This document shows positions 1 through 8,300 of a DNA stretch of 38,278 nucleotides, piece after piece. Source of the stretch: Candidatus Amesbacteria bacterium. GTDB lineage: Bacteria; Patescibacteriota; Microgenomatia; CAZETR01; Amesbacteraceae. A model generated the notes under the pieces. The model worked only from the letters and a program-made list of their open reading frames with translations. It made no database searches and had not been told where the DNA came from. How positions within the stretch are numbered: position 1 is the stretch's first letter; the number at the start of each line of letters is the position of its first letter. The translations under genes were made by a program, and so were the position numbers. The stretch lies in NCBI GenBank assembly GCA_027331445.1, contig DAHWUD010000009.1:1-38278 (forward strand). The letters are read 5' to 3'.

Positions 1-69
1 AGAATATACCTGATTTTGTGGAAATCTGATGGCATCGAAATGATTACTCATTCCGAAATGTATAGCGTC

Positions 70-1335
70 CTAGACAACCAAGTGGCGGTGGAGGTGATGC
101 AGGCGGTGGGAAAAGCGGTGGGCTTCGTCGCGCAGGCGCATGAGCAGCTGTAAACCGGGATGGGAAGTAGGAACATGAATCTCTTCATAGGTATCCCCTA
201 CCGGGACAATCAGGGTCTCCTGCCTTTTGGCCAGTGAAATCAGGGGGATGTGGGATAGGGCTTTGACGGCGGACAATTGGGGTCTGCCGCCATCTAAAAC
301 TATCAAGTCTGGACTTGGCCATTCTGAGTGTTTGAGCCGGCGGGTGAGGATTTCGGCCATCATGGCGACGTCGGAATCTGTCTGCGCAGATTTGATCGTG
401 AAATGGCGATAAAGACGGGGCAGGACTTCACCGTCGAGGGCGACGGTCATAGCCGAGGCGGCGGCGGTCCCTCTGAGGTGGGCGTTGTCGTACATTTCGA
501 TGCGGCGGGGGGGCGGAATCTTCAGTAACTGCCCCAGAGAAGCGACGGCGGCTTGGCGAAGGTCGGCGGATAAATTGGGGTTGGTGATAAATTCATCGGG
601 AGAAATGGGGGTGGTGAGAAGTAAATCCAGGGCCCGAAGGTGATCGCGGGCGGCGGTGGCCTTTTCAAAATCCTGGCTTCGGGAGGCCGCGGTCATTTCC
701 GAAGTGAGTGCGGTTTTGACGGATTTGAACTGGCCGCGCAGCAGGTGTTTGAGGCGGAGAATGTGGGTGAGATAAAGATGTTTGTCCTGAGGTGTGGTAA
801 TTTGGCCGGGGCAGGGGTGGCACAGACCCAGATGAGCGTAGAGACAGGGACGGCGGACGGGCCGGGGAGCCTGGCAAAACGGGGTGACCTGCCGGAAACG
901 GCTGAGAATGCGTGTGGGCAGATGGCGGTTGAGAAATGGGCCGGCAACGGCCCGGCGGGGCTCGTGGTTGATCACTGGGCGGGGATATTCTTCAGCAGTA
1001 AGGTGAATGTAGTATGGGGATTTATCGTCTTTGGCGATGAGATTGTAGAAAGGTTTAAATTTTTTGATGAGCCGGGATTCTAAAAGCAGGGCTTCCAGTT
1101 CGGAAGTGACCCGGATATATTCGAGGGCGGCGGCTTTGTGCATGAGGGCGGAGGTTTTGGGGCCCAGCCGGATGGGGGGTTGGAAATAAGAAGAAACCCG
1201 CTGCTGTAAGTTTTTGGCCTTACCGATGTAAATGATGGTGCCGGCCGAGTCTTTGAAGATATAAACCCCAGGCGCGGACGGCAACGAACGCCAGGCCGAT
1301 AATAATTCCGGAGGTGATGATAGCGAATCCGACAT
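70..1335 (-). CDS. uvrC: UvrC, short excinuclease subunit without C-terminal HhH
   Basis: Excinuclease ABC subunit C makes both incisions in nucleotide excision repair after UvrA/UvrB damage recognition. Seen: an N-terminal GIY-YIG nuclease (about residues 20-95, with the YIGKAKNL core at 36-43), a Cys cluster (C154, C164, C172, C175), a UVR domain that would contact UvrB (about 204-240), and an RNase H-like endonuclease domain with the expected D283, D348 and H406. The protein is 421 aa, whereas UvrC is usually about 600 aa. It stops just after the RDEAHRF motif, so the C-terminal helix-hairpin-helix pair is absent. The start overlaps the 3' end of the upstream transglutaminase gene by about 116 bp. 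No better in-frame start exists, because conserved sequence begins near residue 11. Assignment is firm; whether the short form is lineage-wide is not known from here. Confidence 0.95.
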   Translation of the reverse strand: MSDSLSSPPELLSAWRSLPSAPGVYIFKDSAGTIIYIGKAKNLQQRVSSYFQPPIRLGPKTSALMHKAAALEYIRVTSELEALLLESRLIKKFKPFYNLIAKDDKSPYYIHLTAEEYPRPVINHEPRRAVAGPFLNRHLPTRILSRFRQVTPFCQAPRPVRRPCLYAHLGLCHPCPGQITTPQDKHLYLTHILRLKHLLRGQFKSVKTALTSEMTAASRSQDFEKATAARDHLRALDLLLTTPISPDEFITNPNLSADLRQAAVASLGQLLKIPPPRRIEMYDNAHLRGTAAASAMTVALDGEVLPRLYRHFTIKSAQTDSDVAMMAEILTRRLKHSEWPSPDLIVLDGGRPQLSAVKALSHIPLISLAKRQETLIVPVGDTYEEIHVPTSHPGLQLLMRLRDEAHRFSHRLHHLHRHLVV

Positions 1336-3061
1336 GCCAGACTAAGAACAGATAAGTAGAGACATTATAAGTTATTTGCTGGGAACCGGCAGATACGGCC
1401 AGGTATTTAGTGGAAAAGTCGGGCAATAGGGCGTTGGAGAAGCTTACCGGCAGATAGGTGTGGGAAAACGGGGGTAACAAGGCCAGCTCTTCAGGTGGAT
1501 GGTTGGCCAAAGATAAATTTTGGGCGGAAACATAGATGGGCAAATGATAAACAGCCTGACCTTGGGGATTGGCAATTTCCAGGGTGGAGGAGGTGGAAAA
1601 AAGGGGCAAAAACTGCAGCGGTTTGTGCCAGATGACGATAACCGGTGAAGGAGAAGCATCCGTGTACGAGGAAAGAGTTACCGAGACGGTGGAAGTGACA
1701 GAGTCGTGAACGTATTCGCCGGCGGAGAGAGGCAGCGTAGAAGATTTTCCGTGAATGACAAAGGCGAAGTGGTCGAAGTCAAACTGGTGGAAGTAGTCTG
1801 TACCGCCTGAGGTCTTGGCCCAGGTAGGGTCGATGCTGACCCAGGTCCCCCGGACGGCGTCCCAGTATTCCGGCCAGGCGTGCAGCAGACGGGGCGAAAG
1901 GTCCAGGGGATGGAGTTCGGGGGTGGTGGAATAGGCCCAACCCTCGATTTCGCGGGCGGGAATGCCAGCGGCCCGGGCGATGGTGATAAAGACATCGGTG
2001 AAATCGGTGCAGATGCTGTCTCCCGGGGAATCCAGGGCGGCGGCGGCACCGCGGCGGGTGAGCTGGTGGTTTTGGACCCGGGCGGGAGAATAGGTTAAGG
2101 CGCTTTGCACATAATTGTAGATGGCTTCGGGAGTGGTGTACTGGTGGGCCAGAGCCTGAAACCGGGGGTCATTTACGGGCCACTGGTCGGTAGGCTGCAG
2201 GTCGGCGGCCAGGTCATCCGCGGAGGGGGTTTGGGGCGGGGCGGCGGGAGCGGGCTGAATATGGGCCTGGCCGGTGGCGGTGACCAGCAGGGTTTTTCCC
2301 GGGGAGAGAGAGTACTGGGCCAGCCAATTGCCGTCAGAGTCAGAGACGACGTTGTCCGGTGTCGGAGTGAGCGAAGTGTATAACAGGTGTTGGTAGGGGG
2401 TATCGGGAGGGAGGGCAATGACGGCCTGGGTCCGGATCAGAGAAGTGTTTTTGAGATAATAATCGAGCTTGAAGGCATAACTTTGCAGGGTGCCGAAGGC
2501 GGCCGAAACAGGGAGGTTTTCCGTCCCGGTCTGGGTAAAGGTGTAAGTATTGCCGGCGGCGGTCTGCGGCTGCGGGGATAAAAACGCCGGCTGACCGAAA
2601 GAAGCGGGAACCGTAAGGGTGACCTGGTAACTATCGAAAGTGGGGGTGCTGGTAAGCCGGGGTATGGAAATTTCCCAGACCTGGCCGCGGTGGGTGGCCG
2701 GCGGGCCCGGATATTGGAGACTGAATTGGAGCGTCTGACCTTTGCCCACGACCTGGGAATTAAAGTTGACGGAAATCAGGGTACCTTCGGGGTTGGCCGG
2801 GGCGGTGGTGATGCGCAGGGGACCGACGGCGTCGCGGCCGGTAATAAGGGGGGGAGCGCTTCCCGGTAAAGTGAACTGATATGAAGAAGCGTAGATGCCG
2901 GAGATGCGGTTGGTGAGAGAGACATACTGGGTAACGAGAGGCTGGCCGGTGTCGGAATAGACATAGTCGAGTCGCAATGAGGCGTCAAACTGATCTGAGG
3001 CGGCGGCCGGCGGCGGAAAGATGAAAAGCGCGAACAAAAAAAGCGGGAGAAAGCGGCGCAT
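1220..3061 (-). CDS. Surface transglutaminase-like protein, membrane anchored
   Basis: 613 aa. Residues 1-21 form a signal peptide (basic MRR start, hydrophobic stretch, AAA-S end). Residues 25-300 are a beta-rich region that I do not recognise. Residues about 310-440 are a transglutaminase/protease-like core with the Cys-His-Asp triad C351 (in SICTDF), H394 (LHAWPEYW) and D411 (SIDPTW). A C-terminal hydrophobic helix (about 575-600) precedes a basic tail, so the enzyme is probably displayed outside the cell and anchored by its C-terminus. Substrate unknown; such domains in bacteria can be peptidases or protein cross-linkers. A TACAAT hexamer ends 6 nt before the ATG, suggesting a leaderless transcript. 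Its last 116 bp overlap uvrC in another frame. Confidence 0.8.
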   Translation of the reverse strand: MRRFLPLFLFALFIFPPPAAASDQFDASLRLDYVYSDTGQPLVTQYVSLTNRISGIYASSYQFTLPGSAPPLITGRDAVGPLRITTAPANPEGTLISVNFNSQVVGKGQTLQFSLQYPGPPATHRGQVWEISIPRLTSTPTFDSYQVTLTVPASFGQPAFLSPQPQTAAGNTYTFTQTGTENLPVSAAFGTLQSYAFKLDYYLKNTSLIRTQAVIALPPDTPYQHLLYTSLTPTPDNVVSDSDGNWLAQYSLSPGKTLLVTATGQAHIQPAPAAPPQTPSADDLAADLQPTDQWPVNDPRFQALAHQYTTPEAIYNYVQSALTYSPARVQNHQLTRRGAAAALDSPGDSICTDFTDVFITIARAAGIPAREIEGWAYSTTPELHPLDLSPRLLHAWPEYWDAVRGTWVSIDPTWAKTSGGTDYFHQFDFDHFAFVIHGKSSTLPLSAGEYVHDSVTSTVSVTLSSYTDASPSPVIVIWHKPLQFLPLFSTSSTLEIANPQGQAVYHLPIYVSAQNLSLANHPPEELALLPPFSHTYLPVSFSNALLPDFSTKYLAVSAGSQQITYNVSTYLFLVWHVGFAIITSGIIIGLAFVAVRAWGLYLQRLGRHHHLHR

Positions 3062-3073
3062 GAAGTTATTGTA

Positions 3074-3703
3074 CTATTTGGTGCGCAGCAAAAAATGTTC
3101 GGTCTTGGGAAAAAGAGCGAGTTTGGCTAAGACCCGTCTGACGTCATGGATTTGGGATTGATGGCATTTGATGGCCGAAATTTTTTCGGACCAGACGTTT
3201 TTGACGTCAACGACTTTGTCGATCAGGTCCCGGGGATAGCCGGGAGGAAAATAGACGAAATAGTTTTTTATCCGGGGAACTGAGTCTGGGAGGCAAAAAC
3301 TCAGCAGGAATTTAAGGTATTTGAGGCGGTCAAAGAGGTGGTTGCAGACTGAGGACACGACCATGTGATCAATGTGACCTGAGACCCCCCGAGGCTCATA
3401 AGTGACTAAGGTATCGGGTTTAAGCCGATCCAGAATAACTTGTAATTCGGCGGCCAATTGGGGGTAAAGATTGTTGCTCAAATCCCCGTCGCGGAAATCC
3501 AAAAAGAAAACTTCCTTAATACCCAGCATCACTGAGGATTTTTGCAGTTCGATGCGACGAACGGGAGTAAGGTTTTTACCGGAGTTATCGTCTGTGGCAC
3601 AGATAAGGTAAACCGGCCGGCTGTGGGCGAAGAGAGCCAGGGTCCCGGCCGGGCCCATGGCCTCGTCGTCAGGGTGGGCGAAAACGCCAACGACAGGAAA
3701 CAT
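3074..3703 (-). CDS. PIG-L/LmbE-family deacetylase
   Basis: 209 aa. Carries the zinc-dependent N-deacetylase signature AHPDDE (H10, D12, D13, E14) and the GHIDH element (H110, H113) that supplies the third zinc ligand in this family. Family members remove acetyl groups from GlcNAc-containing lipids, mycothiol precursors or antibiotics; the substrate here is unknown. There is no signal peptide, so it is probably cytoplasmic. A TATAAT hexamer ends 7 nt before the ATG, consistent with its own leaderless promoter. Only 12 bp separate it from the downstream transglutaminase gene. Confidence 0.85.
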   Translation of the reverse strand: MFPVVGVFAHPDDEAMGPAGTLALFAHSRPVYLICATDDNSGKNLTPVRRIELQKSSVMLGIKEVFFLDFRDGDLSNNLYPQLAAELQVILDRLKPDTLVTYEPRGVSGHIDHMVVSSVCNHLFDRLKYLKFLLSFCLPDSVPRIKNYFVYFPPGYPRDLIDKVVDVKNVWSEKISAIKCHQSQIHDVRRVLAKLALFPKTEHFLLRTK

Positions 3704-3722
3704 GTGGGGAATTATAGCGGAT

Positions 3723-4310
3723 TTAAGGCAGAGGTGCCAAAGTGGAGGTCATGGTGTCCATGGTGGCCAGATAGCGGCTGATATCCGGACCCTGATAAGC
3801 GACCCAGTAGCGGATATCTCCCGAGCCGGTTTGACCGAAGCCGGGGTGAGACAGGGCAGATTGGCTGGGAGTGACCAGATAGGCCGATATAATGCGGGAA
3901 TCAGAGTCACGGCGGACAAGCAGACGGTTGGTGGCATAGTGCATGACGGTCAGAGGGGCGTGGGTGATGGAGCAGGAACCGGCGGGATCACAACCCGGGG
4001 AGGCGGAAAGCTCCGCCGGGTCCGGATTGATGATAAAAACCCAGGAAGTGGCGCCCAAGGAAATTGAGAGGTGACCGGCAGTGGTTTGCAAGGTCCAGTC
4101 CGGCGGATAAGCCAGGGTATATTTGTAAATGGGGTTGGAATAGATTTGCCAGCCGGGCGGCGGAGAAACAGCAGGGACCGCGATTAGGGTCGGTTCGGGG
4201 GTGATAGTGGGCGTGGTGGTGGGGCCAATAATGTTAGTGTTGGGCAAGCTGGCCGGTGACAGGTGGAGAAAAAGCAGCAGCGAGGCGATCCAGGCAAAAA
4301 TGACCTTCAT
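3723..4310 (-). CDS. Secreted protein with PsbP-like domain, function unknown
   Basis: 195 aa. An N-terminal hydrophobic signal segment (residues 1-20) is followed by a Thr/Pro-rich linker (about 25-50) and a globular domain beginning [16 protein letters not shown]. That opening resembles PsbP-like secreted domains, with an aromatic-rich strand typical of extracytoplasmic proteins in this type of genome. A Cys pair (CDPAGSC) could form a disulfide outside the cell. The start codon overlaps the uvrA stop by 4 bp, indicating translational coupling or read-through from the uvrA transcript. Function unknown; the PsbP resemblance is by eye only. Confidence 0.6.
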   Translation of the reverse strand: MKVIFAWIASLLLFLHLSPASLPNTNIIGPTTTPTITPEPTLIAVPAVSPPPGWQIYSNPIYKYTLAYPPDWTLQTTAGHLSISLGATSWVFIINPDPAELSASPGCDPAGSCSITHAPLTVMHYATNRLLVRRDSDSRIISAYLVTPSQSALSHPGFGQTGSGDIRYWVAYQGPDISRYLATMDTMTSTLAPLP

Positions 4311-7144
4311 AAATAGCGGCCGGTGGGAGAGGCGGGGATTTTGGCCAATTGCTGCGGGGTCCCCTCCCCGATTAAATAACCGCCTTTGTCCCCGCCTTCG
4401 GGCCCCAGTTCGATAAGCCAGTCCGCATTTTTGATGACGTCGAGATTATGTTCGATCACAATCACAGTATTACCGGCATCGACGAGACGGCGCAAGACAG
4501 TGAGCAGTTTTTCCAGGTCGGCGAAGTGTAAGCCTGTCGTAGGTTCGTCCAGAATATAGAGGGTTTTGCCGGTGGCCCGCTTGCTTAATTCCGAGGAGAG
4601 TTTGACCCTTTGGGCTTCCCCGCCGGAAAGCGTGGGAGCGGGCTGGCCCAAGCGGATGTAATTTAAACCCACATCCATGAGGGTTTGTAATCTTTCGGTA
4701 ATGGCGGGAACAGCGTGGAAAAAATCCAAAGCCTGCTCGACGGTCATGTTCAGGACTTCGGAAATATCGCGGTCTTTGAAACGGACTTCCAGGGTTTCGG
4801 AGTTGTAACGGGTGCCGTGGCAGACTTCGCAATTGATGTAGATGTCGGGCAAAAACTGCATTTCGATTTTGATCTGACCTTCGCCCTGGCAGTTTTCGCA
4901 GCGGCCGCCTCTGAGGTTGAAGGAAAAACGGCCGGGCTGATAACCACGGACCCGGGCTTCGGGGGTGAGGGCGAAAATATCCCGGATGGGAGTAAAGACA
5001 CCGGTATAGGTGGCCGGATTACTGCGGGGAGTGCGGCCGATGGGGCTTTGGTCGACCATAATGACCCGGTTTAAGTGTTCGGTGCCCTCAAGAGAACTAA
5101 AAGCCCCGGGTTTATCTTTGTGCTGGGGATTAAACTTTTGGGCCAGAGCCTGATAAAGGACATCGATGAGCAGGGTGGACTTGCCCGAGCCGGAGACACC
5201 GGCGATGCAAATGAGCTGGCCCAGCGGGAAGTTGACGGTCAGGTCTTTGAGATTATGTTCAGCCGCGCCGGTGACGGTCAGGAACTCTTTCTCTTTAACC
5301 AGGGCGGGGGAAGTGGCCGGAGGGATATCAATAGTTTTTTTACCGGAGAGATATTTGCCGGTCAGAGATTTGGGATCGGCAATTACCTCCTGCGGAAGGC
5401 CCTGCGAGACGACCCGGCCGCCGTGGTCGCCGGCTCCGGGACCAAAGTCGACCAGCCAGTCGGACTGGAGCATCATTTCCCGGTCGTGCTCGACGACGAT
5501 GACGGAGTTGCCCAAGTCCCGGAGCTGCTTTAGGGTATCGATCAATTTTTGATTGTCACGCTGGTGCAGCCCAATACTCGGTTCATCGAGAACATAGAGA
5601 ACGCCGGAGAGACCGGAGCCGATTTGGCTCGCCAGCCTGATGCGTTGGGCTTCTCCGCCGGCCAGGGTATTGGCAGTTCGGTCGAGGGTCAGATAATCCA
5701 GGCCGACGGAGACCAGGAAACCCAGGCGGGCGCGGATTTCTTTAAGAATGGGCGAGCTGATGGTAAGTTCGCGGGGGCTTAAATTCCCGGATTGTTTCAG
5801 CTGTAGCAGGAAATCCAGGGCGGCTAAGATGGACATTTGGGTAATGGCGATAATGGATTTACCCCAGACGGTGACTGACAGAGCTTCCGGCTTAAGGCGG
5901 TTGCCGTGACAGGTGGGGCAGATTTCCTTGCGCATATATTTTTCAATTTCCATGCGGATAAATTCAGATTCGGTTTGTTTGTAGCGGCGTTCCAAATTGG
6001 GAACCAGGCCTTCAAAGTAATCGTTGCCGTAAAGAAGGACCTGTTTTTGGGCGGGAGTGAGTTCACCAATGGGTATGCGGATGGGAATGACGGTGGAAAC
6101 TTTTTGGGCGAACCAGGAATCGTAGGCAAAGGTGTTGGAATAAGGCAGAACTCCGCCTTCGGCGATAGTCAGGCGGGGGTTGAGAATTAACTTTTCATCA
6201 ATTTTGAGAAGCGTACCCAGACCGGTGCAGGTGGGGCAGGCGCCGTGGGGTGAGTTAAAAGAAAACAACCGGGGAGAAATTTCGGGCAGGGAAATGTTAT
6301 CTACGGGACAGGAAAAACGTTCGGAAAATAAATGATCTGTCAGATGCCGGGGCAGTTCGGGGAAGTCGAAACTTTTGTCTTCGACGTGGGACAGGATGCA
6401 CAGACCTTCGGAAAGTCTGACGGCCGACTCAAAGCTGTCATAAAGACGGGTGCGCATGCCGGAAGCCTCCTTGAGGGAAGCGGAATTGACGGAGATGCGG
6501 TCGATGACGGCGTCGATCGAGTGTTTGTTGTTTTTCAGCAAGGAAATATCGGAGTTGATACTCATAATCTGGCCGTCTACCCGCAGGTGGGTGAAGCCTT
6601 TTTGGCGCAGATTTTTGACCAGGTCGAGAAATTCGCCTTTGCGGTCGCGGATGACGGGGGAAAGAATCAGGTAGCGGGCCACTTTGGCTTGGTTGACTTT
6701 GATCTCCGAGGTAAAAGTCTCTAAGGTCTGATCGACAATCTGCTGGACGGATTGGGAGACGATTTCCCGACCGCAAATGGGGCAGTGGGGATGGCCGATG
6801 CGGGCAAATAGCAGGCGCAGATAATCGTAGATTTCGGTGACGGTGCCGACGGTGGAGCGGGGATTGTGCGAGGCAGATTTTTGGTCGATGGAGATGGCGG
6901 GTGATAGACCGTCTATCTGGTCTACGTCCGGTTTGTCCATGACGCCCAAAAACTGGCGGGCGTAGCTACTTAAAGACTCGACGTAACGGCGCTGACCCTC
7001 AGCATAAATCGTGTCAAAGGCCAGGGAAGATTTGCCGGAGCCGGAAAGGCCGGTGAAGACCACCAATTTATTTTTGGGGATGTCCAGGCTGATGTTTTGG
7101 AGATTGTGTTCCCGGGCACCATGGATACTGATCTGATCGCGCAT
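4307..7144 (-). CDS. uvrA: UvrA excinuclease ATPase subunit
   Basis: 945 aa, normal for UvrA. It scans DNA for bulky lesions as a dimer and loads UvrB. Two ABC ATPase modules are visible: Walker [10 protein letters not shown] near residue 31 and GVSGSGKST near 630, with LAGGEAQR and LSGGEAQR signatures and two LDEP Walker B motifs. Later zinc elements are intact ([16 protein letters not shown] with CEVCHGTR). The first zinc module is altered: where most UvrA have CPxCG before EPRLFSFN, this protein has CPVDN, so one zinc Cys is replaced by Asp. The ATG is preceded by a Shine-Dalgarno-like GGGGTGAT at 8-nt spacing, unlike most genes here. It is the first gene of a run with the secreted protein that overlaps it by 4 bp. 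Confidence 0.97.
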   Translation of the reverse strand: MRDQISIHGAREHNLQNISLDIPKNKLVVFTGLSGSGKSSLAFDTIYAEGQRRYVESLSSYARQFLGVMDKPDVDQIDGLSPAISIDQKSASHNPRSTVGTVTEIYDYLRLLFARIGHPHCPICGREIVSQSVQQIVDQTLETFTSEIKVNQAKVARYLILSPVIRDRKGEFLDLVKNLRQKGFTHLRVDGQIMSINSDISLLKNNKHSIDAVIDRISVNSASLKEASGMRTRLYDSFESAVRLSEGLCILSHVEDKSFDFPELPRHLTDHLFSERFSCPVDNISLPEISPRLFSFNSPHGACPTCTGLGTLLKIDEKLILNPRLTIAEGGVLPYSNTFAYDSWFAQKVSTVIPIRIPIGELTPAQKQVLLYGNDYFEGLVPNLERRYKQTESEFIRMEIEKYMRKEICPTCHGNRLKPEALSVTVWGKSIIAITQMSILAALDFLLQLKQSGNLSPRELTISSPILKEIRARLGFLVSVGLDYLTLDRTANTLAGGEAQRIRLASQIGSGLSGVLYVLDEPSIGLHQRDNQKLIDTLKQLRDLGNSVIVVEHDREMMLQSDWLVDFGPGAGDHGGRVVSQGLPQEVIADPKSLTGKYLSGKKTIDIPPATSPALVKEKEFLTVTGAAEHNLKDLTVNFPLGQLICIAGVSGSGKSTLLIDVLYQALAQKFNPQHKDKPGAFSSLEGTEHLNRVIMVDQSPIGRTPRSNPATYTGVFTPIRDIFALTPEARVRGYQPGRFSFNLRGGRCENCQGEGQIKIEMQFLPDIYINCEVCHGTRYNSETLEVRFKDRDISEVLNMTVEQALDFFHAVPAITERLQTLMDVGLNYIRLGQPAPTLSGGEAQRVKLSSELSKRATGKTLYILDEPTTGLHFADLEKLLTVLRRLVDAGNTVIVIEHNLDVIKNADWLIELGPEGGDKGGYLIGEGTPQQLAKIPASPTGRYL

Positions 7145-7244
7145 AGTTTCGTATCACCCCTGGCGTTGCCATCTCCTCTTAACCTAAGAGGGGAAATTTG
7201 AGGTAAAACAAGATATTGTACTCTCAGTTTCGGGTTTTATTCAA
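7145..7244 (-). promoter_or_regulatory. uvrA promoter and structured leader
   Basis: On the minus strand, TTGAAT (7239-7244) and TACAAT (7215-7220) are separated by 18 bp. The predicted leader of about 65 nt contains a perfect 7-bp hairpin (7175-7191, CCTCTTA/TAAGAGG, 3-nt loop) and a 4-bp hairpin (7161-7171, TGGC/GCCA). GGGGTGAT follows immediately before the start codon and would pair with the 16S anti-Shine-Dalgarno. The hairpins could modulate translation or mRNA stability. I found no copy of the uvrB/lexA motif here. Confidence 0.55.
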
Positions 7245-7256
7245 TAGAGACGAGGG

Positions 7257-7433
7257 TTAGGGTCTTTGAACTTTTTTGACGTGTGGGGCTTCACCGTGGA
7301 CTTCTTCGTGCCTGTGTACCTGAGAAATCGGAATGCGGGGCGGGGCAGGCACCGGCGGACCGATTACTTTTTTTCTTTCGCTGTGTCCTTTACTAAAACT
7401 AAAGGCGGGCTTAATCCCTTCCCCGATGAACAT
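7257..7433 (-). CDS. Small basic Pro-rich hypothetical protein
   Basis: 58 codons from ATG at 7433 to TAA at 7257, filling the gap between uvrA and the next gene. The product starts MFIGEGIKPAFSFSKG, is rich in Pro, His, Lys and Arg, and has no hydrophobic segment. A GGGAG lies about 12 nt upstream of the ATG. No family is recognised. The composition is not that of a random frame, but coding status rests on frame and spacing only. Confidence 0.4.
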   Translation of the reverse strand: MFIGEGIKPAFSFSKGHSERKKVIGPPVPAPPRIPISQVHRHEEVHGEAPHVKKVQRP

Positions 7434-7486
7434 TGTTTCTTTTAACTCCCAATAAGTCAGTTGTCAACGGGTTATTGATGAGGTCT

Positions 7487-8260
7487 TCATTTTTTAGTTT
7501 GGAAGTGGAAGTGAGGATGGAGGTAATCGTATGCCAACTGAGAGACGGATGGGATGGCGATGTTTGCGGGGGGGACAAAGTCGGCGGAGGGATGCAGCTG
7601 CGGGTTGGAGGATTGGGTGGGGTGAGTGACGAGGGTGAGGAAATGATAGCCGTGCTTGTGTAAGGCGTAGACGTATTGCCGGTTGCCAAGATAAAAGTTG
7701 AGATCCTGATCGGGGGTCGAAGAAGGACCCCGGTCTTCCAGGAGCTGACGGTCCGAGGTATAAATACAGGTGGTTGTCTGGGGCGCGATGACGGGATGGT
7801 TTTGGCGATTAACAGGGTATATGAGTTGGTCCACGCGCCGGCAGTTGGCCAGGTATGTTTGAGTTAAAGGGTGGAGGTAAACGGGAAGCCGGGTGGTCAA
7901 AGTTTTGATGATCTGATATGGACGGAAAGACTTGCCGATGTAAAGAAGTGGCTGGTCGCGGCCGGGGTCGTAGGGCGTTACCTGGTCGGCGGTATAAATA
8001 TAAGAGGTCCGCTCAGATCCGGCGGGGGAAAGAATGTCGATCGTTTTGGTGGTGAGGAAATTTTTAAATTGGTTGATGGGGTAGAGGTTGAAGGGGGAGC
8101 CCGGGATGGCCCAACCCCAGCTGACGGCTTCGGTTTCGGGGATGAGAAGTTTGGGGCCGGTCAGATCTGCGGTAAAGTGGGAGATATCTTTGGAAGTGAT
8201 GGTGGTATATTCGAGGATAGTAGAAAACAATGGGTCTATAGATGGTTTTTCCTTATACAC
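7487..8260 (-). CDS. Hypothetical protein
   Basis: About 257 aa, no family recognised. No signal peptide or membrane segment is visible. The sequence is rich in Tyr, Thr, Pro and His, with a C-terminal aromatic/His patch (YVYALHKHGYHFLTL). An ATG exists at 8275, but a TATAAT hexamer (8267-8272 on the minus strand, extended -10 TG) sits over its first codons. The in-frame GTG at 8260 lies 6 nt beyond it, matching the leaderless spacing seen across the window, so I take GTG as the start. Downstream of uvrB on the same strand with about 40 bp between. Confidence 0.6.
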   Translation of the reverse strand: MYKEKPSIDPLFSTILEYTTITSKDISHFTADLTGPKLLIPETEAVSWGWAIPGSPFNLYPINQFKNFLTTKTIDILSPAGSERTSYIYTADQVTPYDPGRDQPLLYIGKSFRPYQIIKTLTTRLPVYLHPLTQTYLANCRRVDQLIYPVNRQNHPVIAPQTTTCIYTSDRQLLEDRGPSSTPDQDLNFYLGNRQYVYALHKHGYHFLTLVTHPTQSSNPQLHPSADFVPPANIAIPSVSQLAYDYLHPHFHFQTKK

Positions 8261-8300
8261 GGGAGGATTATACATCCGGAGCGGTCAGGCGCGGAGGTGA

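Noticed and set aside
1-153. Open frame from the left edge on the + strand, ending at 153
   Set aside because: More than half of it is antisense to the end of uvrC, and the short unique part has no recognisable family. Positions 1-69 are left unannotated.
4307-7144. Numerous + strand open frames opposite uvrA, ppsA, eno and gpmI
   Set aside because: They are shadows of the G+C-rich real genes: Gly-rich composition, no motifs, no promoters.
7175-7191. Intrinsic terminator between uvrA and upstream genes
   Set aside because: The perfect 7-bp hairpin has no T-run after it on the minus strand and sits between the uvrA promoter and start, so it is better seen as part of the leader.
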